A stretch of 64,000 nt of DNA from Prosopocoilus inquinatus. Lineage: Eukaryota; Arthropoda; Insecta; Coleoptera; Lucanidae. The DNA is taken from the NCBI GenBank assembly GCA_036172665.1, contig CM069874.1, positions 54,604,707-54,668,706 of the forward strand. Reading direction: 5' to 3'. A program made the translations under genes and the position numbers. The notes below the pieces were generated by a model. That model ran no database searches. It was not told the origin of the DNA and saw only the letters and a list, made by a program, of their open reading frames with translations. Shown one piece after another: positions 10,373 through 20,080 of this stretch; position 1 is the first letter of the stretch; each line of letters begins with the position of its first letter.

Positions 10373-10802
10373 AGATAAACAAAGTAGCGGCAGCGCACTC
10401 ATCGCATCAGAAGCAAGCGTCTAATGTAAACTGCGTGTGTAACAGAATTGTTATAGTTTCTTTCAAATTAATGATTATTAAAACGATATAACTCTTTAAT
10501 GTAACTTTTAAAAAGACTGGCCAAATACATTTAATTCGTATCAGTTATATCGCCGTTACTGCAAAATGAACGCGTATGCATCTAGGAATGCGTCGGTTAC
10601 ATAAACATGTTTTATATCCAATCGACCAGAACTGTAGTGGTTATTGCGTGCCGCATAGCCTTCTCGGGCTTCAACTGGTTTATTGTTTTGATTTTACAGC
10701 GGAGACGCGCCAAAGATTCGTACGTTTTGCGACTACGATCGCTTCAGCATATTACTAGTTCCTCGTATATTTAACGAGACTTGTTACCTAAATTTCGCTT
10801 AG
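10373..10802 (+). repeat. Dispersed repeat, copy 1
   Basis: About 430 bp that aligns with 48637-49125 in the same orientation at roughly 85 percent by eye. Shared blocks include CGACCAGAACTGTAGTGGTT, CTGGTTTATTGTTTTG and AGTTCCTCGTATATTTAACG. This copy lacks about 50 bases near its start that are present in copy 2. No protein is recognisable in it. Family unknown; relatively G+C rich for the window. Confidence 0.8.
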
Positions 10803-11482
10803 GTTTGTTAAAGAAGTTTCCACTTGTGACTAATGGTGCCTGCGCAGTCCGCGTGCTGAAACTAAATTGGTTACAACATTTGAAAACTTCCTTCAAATTT
10901 TGCTTGAAAGATATTGCAGGTTTTTGGAGATTCTCTGGCAAGGTTAGACAAAGACAGCAAGTAAGATAGATATTCAGTTGCAACTCGTTCAACGTGGGAC
11001 TTGGTATTCTCATTCATTAAAATTAAGCGATTTCCTATTTAAAAATAACTTAATCAGATTGTAACTGACATTGTACTGACCGTTCATACATGTTAGAAGT
11101 ATGTATATTCTAGTTTTAAGTTCTGCTTAAAATGTTGGTGCGTTCGGGTATAAGAATTATCCATTATGGCGACTTAGATGAAAACAATCAGAAAATGTTT
11201 ATAAATTCGGAACTGTATAAGGTTCTAAATCGACACACTTCGTGTTCAGGTAGCGACATTAGTGATTTTTCTATCTATCCTTGTCGCACAATAATCTCGT
11301 CTAGGGATAAAAAAACACAGTCGAAAGCTTGTTAATAAAAGTGACGTTTCACAAATGGCAATTTACTATGGCTGCGGAGAATAACATAACCTATAAAAAA
11401 TACTTTCTGGAACTTGTCAGTAACGCCAGTATACCTAATACCATAAAACCTGTATAATATTTATACATAGATAATAAACAAA
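10803..11482. other. Unclassified sequence with short ORFs
   Basis: No known domain. A 67-codon ORF on plus (11132-11335, starting MLVRSGIRIIHYGDLDEN) is not recognised and has no supporting context. The segment 10803-10990 includes TTCTGGCAAGGTTAG, also found near 26370-26390, so it may belong to a repeat family shared with that region. Confidence 0.3.
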
Positions 11483-11670
11483 TAAAACAGCGGCATCCTA
11501 CGATCGCTTTTTGACCTGACATTGCAATGTGACAGACAAATTGAAGCGGGTTTGCTACATAATAAGTTTACCCCATGCAAGGCGACCATGCTTACTGTCA
11601 AAGCATAATGAAACTTTTTAGAAAAATTTTGTTGCAAATCGTTTTTGATTGCAGTGAAAACCTCGAGCAG

Positions 11671-11717
11671 CCTCTGTACAGCTGTTTCAGCTCTCTTTGG
11701 GGCTTCTTCAGCAGTGG
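11671..11717 (-). ncRNA. Hammerhead ribozyme, minus strand, degraded
   Basis: The inverted partner of the plus-strand ribozyme. Read on minus: stem I CCACUG with CAGAGG (one mismatch), core CUGAAGA (11705-11711), GAAA, ACAGCUGU stem III and a GUA cleavage triplet are all present. Stem II (AGCCCC with AGAGCU) has mismatches, so activity is doubtful. Confidence 0.6.
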
Positions 11718-11732
11718 GAATTTCAAGCTACG

Positions 11733-11779
11733 TTTCTGCTGAAGAAGCCCCAAATAGGGCTGAAACAGCTGTACAGAGG
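11733..11779 (+). ncRNA. Hammerhead ribozyme, plus strand
   Basis: A self-cleaving RNA fold is readable directly. Stem I pairs UUUCUG (11733-11738) with CAGAGG (11774-11779), with wobbles. The core is CUGAAGA (11739-11745), which fits the CUGANGA consensus. Stem II pairs AGCCC with GGGCU around a CAAAUA loop (11746-11761). Then comes GAA (11762-11764) and a 3-bp stem III, ACA-GC-UGU (11765-11772). The cleavage site is predicted after the A of GUA at 11773. All conserved core positions are present. A three-base-pair stem III is typical of minimal hammerheads that work best as dimers, for example when arranged in tandem. Confidence 0.8.
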
Positions 11780-11839
11780 CTGCTCGAAGTTTTCACTGCA
11801 ATCAGAAACGATTTGAAACAAAATTTTTATAATTGACGA

Positions 11840-12329
11840 AGCTATATATCTATAGCGAAACTTTGAGAGTTTTCCCTTCATATTTCTGTCCGGTTCGAGA
11901 TTAAAAAAAATGTACTTAAAATTTTTATAGATAATAAAGATATCAAACATATCGTACACATTTGGTGTAAGAGGGTCAGTCTTTGTCAATGCTACTTTGG
12001 CCAGCAGTAGTTATTTTATACAGAATTTTTAACAAGAAAGTTAATGTTATTATTATCTCTTATGATAATTTTATGTAATTTGTTGAAGTTGGTAGTTATG
12101 TTTCAGAAAGGTTTTATCTTTAATCTCATTTTTAATTTTAATTTCAGTATTGAACTGAATATGATAATACATGTGCGAATACGACTTTTGTAACTGCATT
12201 TTAAATTTCATAAATTATTTCTCTTAAGAAACGACACATAAAATAGTAACAAAATAAACAGCACCAAAATATGTAGTAAATTGGTAAGCAGCAGGCAGAA
12301 ATGCAAACATGTGATGTTGGTTATTTATT
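11840..12329. other. No feature seen
   Basis: AT-rich sequence without coding potential or recognisable repeat structure. Confidence 0.4.
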
Positions 12330-12715
12330 CTAATATGTACCCGGCTGTCAAGAATTTTATTAGCCCTAGTCAACGTGGATTTAGAACAGGTAGATCCACA
12401 CTCACAAATTTATGTCATTTTTCTCAGTTCGTATCTAATCATTTGGACAAAGCAGGACAGGTCGATGTTATTTATACCGACTTGAAAAAGCATTTGTGCG
12501 CGTAGACCATCAAATTCTCCTTCAGAAGTTATCAGTTGGTTTTGCTCATAAGTTAGTAGCATTAATAGAGTGCTATTTGATGAATAGGCCATCATTTGTT
12601 ATATCAATGGCGTTTAATCGTCTCCTTATGTACCATCTTCGGGTGTACCTCAAGGCTCGAATCTCGGCCCTTTGTTGTTTTTGATTTTCGGTAACGACTT
12701 ACCTGATGTAATTGT
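12330..12715 (+). pseudogene. Non-LTR reverse transcriptase fragment
   Basis: A short piece of a LINE reverse transcriptase. Visible in order: SPSQRGFRTGRSTLTNL, QVDVIYTDLKKAFDRVDHQI with a frameshift near 12495, then in another frame GVPQGSNLGPLLFLIFGNDL (about 12640-12700). Both the finger motif and the GVPQGS motif are typical of jockey/R1-type elements. It stops before the YADD catalytic box and has no tail, so it is truncated at both ends. Confidence 0.8.
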
Positions 12716-13856
12716 AAGTAAAATAAAAACTAACTATTACATTAGTATGATTTATTTGTATGAGGTATTTGTTCGTTATAATTTTTAATTATAAACACAA
12801 TGATTAATCATTTTACTTAATGTGAAGGTTGATATAATAAATTACCATAGTTACCGAAATTTAGAAGTAAGGTTTAAACTAACGAAAGTTTACTGTTGCG
12901 CTTTCTATTTCCCCAACTGTACATAAGCTACTTAATAATGTGATTCAGGAAGAATTTTTATTATCACAAATTAATTTTAGAGTACCAATAAATACTAGAT
13001 AGGTACCAATAAATACTAGATAGATAGACTAAATATGCCCTTAAGTGTTCTAAAACACGCACCAACCTGTTAAGACGTTCACCTATTTGAATTATGACAT
13101 ATCTTTATAACGAAATATCTGTTAAGATCGACATCAACGCTTGCTCCATCAAACAATTGAAAAATATAGCTATGGACTATTTCAAATAATTTTTACACAA
13201 GTAGCAGGCAATAGTTTCTAGTGATGCTCCTAATTGGCAATAGCTGTGAAGCGTAACAACAACAACTACAACAATAAACAATAAACAAAAAGTCCCGCTT
13301 TGGATGTCTAAACGTCAGTTTTTGCTTAAAGTGTTTTGACATGTACCTACCGATGAAACTAATGTCATTCTGATTCTCATTAATAAAATGTTCTAAGAAA
13401 AAGCATACGTTTAGACTAAGGGTAACGGGATTTTATGATAAAAAAAAGGTTCTAAGAGGGAGTGACGGGACTTTATGATCACATGTTACTTTGAAAAGGC
13501 GGAACATTTCTACATTTAGTACGTCCATGAATCATCTATAACTAATGTACTATTTTATCATTAGCTTTCTATTTTTGCTCTCATTACGATCTTTTCAAAT
13601 TCAATATGCATTTATTTTAATTTCATTTTTGTAATACCATTTCTGCCTTAATTTCCCATTAGTGTATCCTTATTGATTGTATAATCGATTTTATTTACGT
13701 CGTAAGTATACGAAACTGGAATTCTTACGACTACGTATACCCGTAATTGTAAAATTATACTCCTAATCATCGTCATATTTATGTCATGCATTGTTATTTT
13801 ATTACGGATTTACGACAAAACCAAGTGGAAAACACTTCCAAGGATAAATTTTTCAT
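12716..13856. other. Mostly featureless AT-rich stretch
   Basis: No genes seen. It contains two copies of a 21-bp tandem unit at 12983-13024 (GTACCAATAAATACTAGATA) and a short ACA-rich simple repeat at about 13251-13285. Confidence 0.45.
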
Positions 13857-14087
13857 ATGACGGATATGAACGTGGAAAGCGGGCAGGCAGTTTTTACAAC
13901 TCATCCCCGTTCATATAGCTCCGGGCGTTCGCATATTCCGGAAGGATATTCAAACTTTTATGAACCCCCAACTTATTTGTGTGATCCTGAAAAGGACGCT
14001 CTTTCGCATCGGCGAATTCATATTTTTCGCTCTTCGCATTCAGTAAACAAATCGTTTAGCGTGGCGATTAAGAATGCACAATCATGA
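13857..14087 (+). CDS. Unrecognised 76-codon ORF
   Basis: An ATG-initiated ORF of 76 codons, richer in G+C than its surroundings. It begins MTDMNVESGQAVFTTHPRS and has a proline/tyrosine-rich middle (YSNFYEPPTYLCDPEKD) and a serine-rich end. I recognise no domain, signal peptide or membrane segment. It could be a host exon, a repeat fragment or chance; nothing nearby supports a gene model. Confidence 0.15.
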   Translation: MTDMNVESGQAVFTTHPRSYSSGRSHIPEGYSNFYEPPTYLCDPEKDALSHRRIHIFRSSHSVNKSFSVAIKNAQS

Positions 14088-14311
14088 CGACTTATTTACG
14101 AGCGCGTAATTATTATGGGCGATTAAAATTAATATTGTTGATTTATGTATCTACACTTGCGGCGAAATCTTTTAGAACGGATAAATTTCCCAGACTCACG
14201 GTTTACAATGGTGTGTTGATATTGCTATTATTAAATAATATTAATGTCAGGTAAATCAATTTGCTAATGTCAAATTCTCCCAACAACTTCATTATAAAAA
14301 GTAATTTGCCT

Positions 14312-14552
14312 AGCTGCGGCCTTTGAAAACTGATACACTTTGACAAATACAATGTTTCGGCGGTGTAAACTGATCCTAAATCAGAAGTTTATAAACGTTC
14401 TCTCAAATCATTCTAAATCCTGGTAAGAATTTATCAAATTCCACACTGACATCAAAATGATAGATAAAGGTTTGATTTACACAATACGAATTTACAAATT
14501 TTTAACATTGATGTCAATGCTCAGCGTGTACTAGTTTTCAAGGGCCGCAACT
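14312..14552. mobile_element. Small MITE, 241 bp
   Basis: Inverted ends: AGCTGCGGCCTTTGAAAACT (from 14312) on the left matches the reverse complement of 14524-14552 (AGTTGCGGCCCTTGAAAACT), and the match continues into TACAC. The interior is non-coding. The ends resemble those of hAT-type MITEs, but no target duplication is evident, so the superfamily is open. Confidence 0.6.
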
Positions 14553-14566
14553 GTGCTTGTACGGAG

Positions 14567-14588
14567 GTGTCGAAAAGTTTTAAGACGA
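14567..14588 (+). repeat. Inverted repeat partner of 16188-16211
   Basis: TGTCGAAAAGTTTTAAGACG occurs here on plus and near 16190-16210 on minus. The two could be the ends of a 1.6-kb DNA transposon covering 14.57-16.21 kb, although no transposase is visible between them. Confidence 0.5.
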
Positions 14589-14886
14589 AATGAAATACCC
14601 CTGGCCGTACGAATATCCATGCGTTGCAATTATGAACCTTAACAACATTTAGCCGGCTGACCTCCATTTATGGTACGGCCGGCGGCAAGCCTAATAAATA
14701 AATATTGGTTACGGTTTCCAGTAATAATAGCAGGTATCGTTGGTCCTATGACAATATACATACAATGGAATGATTATCTCTTTCGGTAGTATGTGTTCTG
14801 CGTTCCATTTCACAACGAAATTAAACAAAAGTTTCCGACACAAGAAATTGTTCAGTACTAAAAGATTAGCTCGCAGCTAATAAATA

Positions 14887-15061
14887 GTAAAAAGTAACAC
14901 AAATTGTAGTCAGAATAAAGACTGAAACAAATTGTAACAAATATGAGCACAATTGTAGTAAATATTAGCACAATTGTAGTAAATAGTCCGACAATTGTGC
15001 GAACATTTGCTACTATTTGTTTCCGTCTTCATTCTAACTACAATTTGTGTTATTTTTTACT
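14887..15061. repeat. Short inverted-repeat element
   Basis: Left arm 14887-14960 and right arm about 14990-15061 are reverse complements with mismatches. AGTAAAAAGTAACACAAATT on the left pairs with AATTTGTGTTATTTTTTACT on the right. ACAATTGTAGTAAATA is also tandemly repeated near the centre. Non-coding, probably a MITE. Confidence 0.6.
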
Positions 15062-16311
15062 AATGATTTTTCTCTGTGTAACTACACACTAAATTGGGAT
15101 AATACACGGTATTACCGGAAATTTTCCAAAATACCAACATTTTACGAATGTAATAGGATGTAGAAGTATAAAATCATTCCTGCGCAAGATAATTAAACAG
15201 GATTAAATATTAGGAACAATATCCGACTTAGTATTAATTTTCATTTTCTTATTAGATGTTTAAATTCTTCAATTTGTATTTAAATTCCCGGTTTCATGAA
15301 CAGAAATTTGCATCACTTTTAAGAATATTCTTTATCATACGTTCTCATGAATTAATTAATATAACAGTAAGGTCCGATTTCATAATAGGACTTTAATTTT
15401 AAAGTTATTTTAATCTAAAAAAAATACTTTTTTCCTCATTCTTAAATTGACTTACCGCTTCCTTAAAGTCTGATTATGAAAACGGCCATAAGTCCAATTA
15501 AAAATTAATGTATCATTAAAAATACTTTGTTACTCATTCGATTTATACAGAAAAAATAGGATAATAAAATAATTTTGGTTTATTTAACTCGTTTTGTTTG
15601 ACTCTGTATAATAGTTTGATCTAAATTAGCGTTGAAAATTTTTAATTGCAACACATGAAACATAAAAAGTATTTTCTTTTTCTGATCACTTCGTTTAATT
15701 ATTATTCAACAACAATAACACGTTCAAACTTAACTTTAAATTTAAACTCATTCTGAACTTATGGCGGTTTAAAACATTTTGATTTAAAATCTTTCAATTT
15801 TGTTAACAATTTAAATATGAAAATCTATATTGAATCATAAAATACAACAGAATATAACAAAACCCGGGTAGGTATTATTTTTATTAACATTAAACTAAAA
15901 ACAATTAACAAACTAAACATGACTTCACAAAATATAACTATATACCTAAATTAATTTTATTAATAATTACTGTCATAATACATTACAAATTAGGCAGTTT
16001 TCATTACCTGGAATTTGCTTATTCAATGCTTAACAGATTACCTGTTTTCGTGAATGAATTTTATGACCCTGCACATCCCCTGGTCAAGAGAGGGAGAGAG
16101 AAACGGGGAGGCTCGAATGCAGAAGGTTCTAAATTCAGACGGGCTATTTCAATAAGGCTCAAATTCCAACAGATTTACTGCTTTTCGTCTTAAAACTTTT
16201 CGACAGTGGTGTACTCACATGCTGTATAAATTGACAGTTATAAATTATGAGCTGTAACAATTAGTTCTCGTTCTTTAATTGCAAATAAATATTCATCAGT
16301 CAAGGAAGGAA
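15062..16311. other. AT-rich stretch, no gene
   Basis: No coding potential seen over about 1.2 kb. The inverted motif TGTCGAAAAGTTTTAAGACG lies on minus near 16190-16210. Confidence 0.45.
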
Positions 16312-16358
16312 ATATACAGGTGTCCACCGAGTGCCGCGGTCTTCTCTACCGTCTAAAG

Positions 16359-16782
16359 CAGGCCTAATCATGCGAAGGTAATATATCGGGGTATATTCTC
16401 CTTCTACCATCGCACAGGCAGTGCCGGTTCCCGCTTGACGCTCAGTCGCTTCAATTTCAACAACCAACGATATACAAAACTTATGTAGATAATATTCTTT
16501 ATGGAAAATGCTGAAGTGACGAGCAATATTATACCGTTTTACGCTCAACAGTTTACCGCAAATAATACATTCTGCATTACCTGTACTGTTTCTAAAACAC
16601 AGGTACTTAAATTCATAATTTTGGTTAATGTTTGTATTTCACGAGAGCCACACGTTTTATAACTTCTGTTGGTACACGATCGGCTGGCAGGCTGGCTCAT
16701 TCTTATTGACGTTTCATTGACAACTATCGAATAGTGGGAGATACTACAACGTGGCTCTTTTCGTATTTTATGCCCAGACCTG
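16359..16782. mobile_element. hAT MITE nested in foldback A
   Basis: A 424-bp insertion flanked by a perfect 8-bp duplication GTCTAAAG (16351-16358 and 16783-16790), the hallmark of hAT transposons. The ends are CAGGCCTAATCATGCG on the left and, inverted, CAGGTCTGGGCATAAAAT on the right, matching the CAGG start common in this superfamily. It carries a fragment of a BED-type zinc finger on minus. Removing the element and one duplication restores the foldback arm, which dates this insertion as younger than the foldback. Confidence 0.9.
16476..16620 (-). pseudogene. hAT transposase BED zinc finger fragment
   Basis: On the minus strand the frame reads GNAECIICGKLLSVKRYNIA followed by RHFSIFHKEYY. 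The Cys-x2-Cys pair and the His-x4-His pair are those of the BED zinc finger at the N terminus of hAT transposases, where it binds DNA. Preceding residues (NYEFKYLCFRNSTG) also fit. Nothing of the catalytic domain remains. The open frame continues to about 16300 without recognisable sequence. Confidence 0.65.
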
Positions 16783-18566
16783 GTCTAAAGTATACAAGAT
16801 AGAAAAGAAATTTAAACGAGCTCAGGTGTAACTCAGTCAGAGCTATATTCTAAAATTATTTTTGGCTGTACAGGATATTCAGTAACTGAGAGCCATACCA
16901 AAGTTATATTTTTTTAAATGGAACACCCAGTATATCTTTACATATTTCGAAAGTACGCATAACAAGTAGGTAATAACCTAAAATTTCGGAAGTTCTACTT
17001 AAGAGTTTGTAAGATATTAATGATTATGTGTAAAGAATTGCTCAATTTTGAGCTCTTATAGTTTCATTATTTATTTACATTTCATCGCGAATTTTTGTAG
17101 GTAGTCAATACAATATCTCGTCTACAGAAATTTCACATCAGATTCAATCTATTAGTTATTATGTGTACAGGGTGTTGAGTTTTGAGAAAGTTAATTTCTC
17201 TCAAAATTTTCAAATGGAACACCCTGTATGTCTAAATCTTGCGAAATTTTGCCTTAATGAGCTTTCATAAAACGCCAAATGTTTTTGTTTAAACTGAAGA
17301 AATCGCGAGAGAGCAATGCATTTTTCTTCCTTTCAATATTAACGTTATTTAGCCTTTCCATCCGGTTTTTCTGTTTCACTTAGATGATAAGTCAATGAAT
17401 ATGTTTTATTTTGTGTTCAAAGAAATTGAATATGTTCCTATTAAACTAATTCCTATGTTCCTTTACTTTAGAAATATTTAACTTTATTAAAATAATTAAA
17501 ACAATAAAATTTAAAATTACTTTGCCATTTACTAGAAAATAAGAAAACAGTTGCCATGAATTTTTAATTGATAGAACAATTGTTTAGATTAGTGAGACAC
17601 TGCTTTTGCAAAATTTGTACTTCTTTTTGTGTTAACAAAATGGATTTTAATAACGAAAAGTTACGTGACGTGACACAACTAATAGGAAGAGGCAACTAAA
17701 ACTGTCTTTTGGCGTCAAGATTACAAGAAGTAAGAAGTATTTACAAGAAGCTGAAAAACAATTTGAATATTTAATATAAAAATTTCTGGATCCAATGGTT
17801 CCTTGTCATTCTTAATTTGTTCATTGTTTTCTGTTCTTTTCTAATTTAATACTTATGATTCTTAATTTGTATATTATTTTATTATTTGCAAATTTAATAA
17901 TTAAATTAACTAATATCCGTTAATTTATCGACAAAATAAAACGGAAAGACCGATCGAAACAGCTAAAAAACGTCAATATTGCAATTGAAATAAATGATTA
18001 ATTGCTGATTCGCGGTTTGTTCAGTTCGGACAAAAACATTTGGCGTTTTATGAAAGTTCCTTAAGGCAGTGTTTCACAAGAATTTAGGCATACAGGGGAT
18101 TCCATTTGAACATTTTGAGAAAAATTAACTTTTTCAAAACTCGACACCCCGTACACATAATAATTAATAGATTGAATCTATTGTGAAATTTCTGTAGATG
18201 AGATATTGTGTTGACTTAGCGATGAAATGTAAATAAATAACCAAACTATAAGAGCTCAAAGTAGAGCAATTTTTTACACACAATCATCAATATCTTAAAA
18301 ACTCTTAAATAAAACTTCCGAAATTTTTGGTTATTACCTATTCGTTATGGGTACCTTCTAAATATGTAGAAATATACTGGGTATTCCATTTAAGAAAATA
18401 TAACTTTGATATGACTCTCAGTTTCTGAGCACCCTGTATAACCAAAATCAATTTTAGAAAATAGAGTTAACTGAGTTACACCTCAGCTCGTTTGAATTTC
18501 TTTTCTATCTTCTATACTTTAGACGGTAGAGAAGACCGCGGCGCTCGGTGGACATCCCCTGTATAT

Positions 18567-19176
18567 GTACATATAAAATTTACGGTCTGCTGATTTAAAA
18601 AAAAAAAAACGTCTTAAATGTTTCCGTCGTAAGTGTACGTCGTACATCAAAGATACGTTTTTATTTATATAAGTATAGTGAATTTTCGACCGATGATGTT
18701 TTTTAACAGCATTCTTTTTTTTTTCAGAGTGGTCAAGGACTCGGCTGCGTAAAAATTTCTATAGGTAAGCGGTAATTATAATTATTTGTAATAAGAATGA
18801 AAAAGTTGTTGCTCAAGTGGGCATAAAAAGTATTTATGTTTCATTTTCTAAGTAAACGTTACGCAATTCTTTTCGTTAAAGCCGGGCGTCCACAAGACCG
18901 GATTTTTATAGATGATGAAACTCTCTTTAAGCTTTCACTCGAGTTGTAATTATCAATTTTATTTTGACGATAGTTTAAATGAACTAAATCGATCCTCCTT
19001 GATAATTTCCGGTTACAACCGCATCACGAAGCTTCTCTCTGTCGACGTTTCGTCCTTTCTTACAAAACGGACACCGTGCATCGTTTGTAGGTTATATGTT
19101 TGGTTTTTCGAGCGAGTTCTATCGCAACTTCAAATCATGTTGAAACTTGTTAAACAACATGTACAGCCGGCGTAAC
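18567..19176. other. No recognised feature
   Basis: An 87-codon ORF at 18912-19175 has no recognisable domain. A GGACGAAACGTC on minus near 19035-19070 resembles part of a hammerhead, but the CUGANGA core is missing. Confidence 0.35.
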
Positions 19177-19744
19177 TAATAATGTCATAGGGAAAATAGT
19201 TTATAAGGAACAGCCTTCTTCTTTAAAGTATTTAAATTTTATGACGTGCAAATACAATGATTATCGGAAAAGAATAATTTCGGTGTTGCTATTAAGCTGG
19301 GATCACTCATCCGGCATTTGCTTCAGTTTTTTGACTTCTCTAATCCAGAGGTTTAATTTACTACTTACATCAACTATACCTTACTTTTTAATTCGGAGGA
19401 GTACTTTGAAATTTTGGCGCTAAAATCAAACTTTGCCACTGGTCAAACGAGCTTTGTCTTTGGTCAATTCCGGCCAACTACCAATGACTCGTTTTTAGCG
19501 CCAAAAATTCAAAGTACTCCTCCGAATTAAAGAATAAGGTATAAGTAAAAGAATTGATACCTTTCATTAGAAAAATAAATTATTTTCGGCCACAGGTAAA
19601 TTTTTCGTGTTTTGTAGTTGACATATATTTTGGAATTATAGTCTACCCTTTGTAGAACTTACGCCCGCTCGATTCATTATTTCTTAAAGGAGATATACTG
19701 TGGTACAAAATTTTTGTGCTTTTACTTTCCCTATGACATTATTA
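19177..19744. mobile_element. 568-bp element with nested inverted repeats
   Basis: Outer inverted ends TAATAATGTCATAGGGAAA (19177-19195) and its reverse complement (19726-19744). Inside is a second inverted repeat of about 50 bp, 19376-19425 against 19493-19543, containing AATTCGGAGGAGTACTTTGA and GCGCTAAAA. No transposase. A TA target duplication is possible but ambiguous, because TA is part of the palindromic terminus. Confidence 0.65.
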
Positions 19745-20080
19745 TTTACGTCGATAGTACACACTGCACAATCTCATTGTTGTTCAGCAATGTTTACTTA
19801 GTTTGAAATTACCATGACGTACACGTTTAATTATATTACAGTCTTTCGCTTTTGGTTTTCCACTTTTGTCAATTTTGTTTCCCAATTTGTCTAATCATTC
19901 TCCAGTTTCAGAAATGTCAAGTCGGTGTCAAATAGGAAAGTCGTTTGTCAAATTGAGAAACATAATTGACAGAAAGAAAAAACCGAAAGGAAGAGATTTG
20001 TAACGTTGACGTAGAGTCCAATTTTGATATTACACAAGATAATTTGCAATCACTTTCTCGATAGGACTGCAAAGTAAATA
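19745..20080. other. No feature seen
   Basis: AT-rich, non-coding. Confidence 0.4.

Larger units (their letters stand above)
11483..11835 (+). mobile_element. Hammerhead-bearing repeat (Penelope-like?), copy 1
   Basis: Starts AACAGCGGCATC followed by CGATCGCTTTTTGACCTGAC, a block shared (inverted) with 38156-38327 and 61958-62052. After about 100 bp of spacer comes an inverted repeat, 11622-11714 against 11736-11829, whose two arms each contain a hammerhead ribozyme, head to head. Minimal hammerheads are known from the terminal repeats of Penelope-like retroelements, which often insert with inverted partial copies; both features fit. No GIY-YIG or RT coding sequence is present, so the Penelope link is an inference. 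Confidence 0.65.
16312..18566. mobile_element. Foldback element A
   Basis: A 2.25-kb foldback. The ends are ATATACAGG followed by GTCCACCGAGTGCCGCGG on the left (from 16312), and the reverse complement, CCGCGGCGCTCGGTGGAC then CCTGTATAT, on the right (to 18566). The arms are long: left about 16312-17400 (including a 432-bp hAT insertion) and right about 17925-18566, leaving about 525 bases of interior. Each arm contains internal copies of the AAATGGAACACCCTGTAT module end (for example at 16917-16935 and 17213-17229). No transposase ORF is seen. A separate arm copy is at 8918-9287. Confidence 0.85.

Noticed and set aside
14567..16211. A 1.6-kb transposon bounded by TGTCGAAAAGTTTTAAGACG
   Set aside because: The inverted pair is real, but there is no transposase, no target duplication and the interior holds unrelated small elements, so I list only the repeats.
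19030..19075. GGACGAAACGTC on minus, resembling the 3' half of a hammerhead
   Set aside because: No CUGANGA core precedes it at the right distance and stem I cannot be formed.
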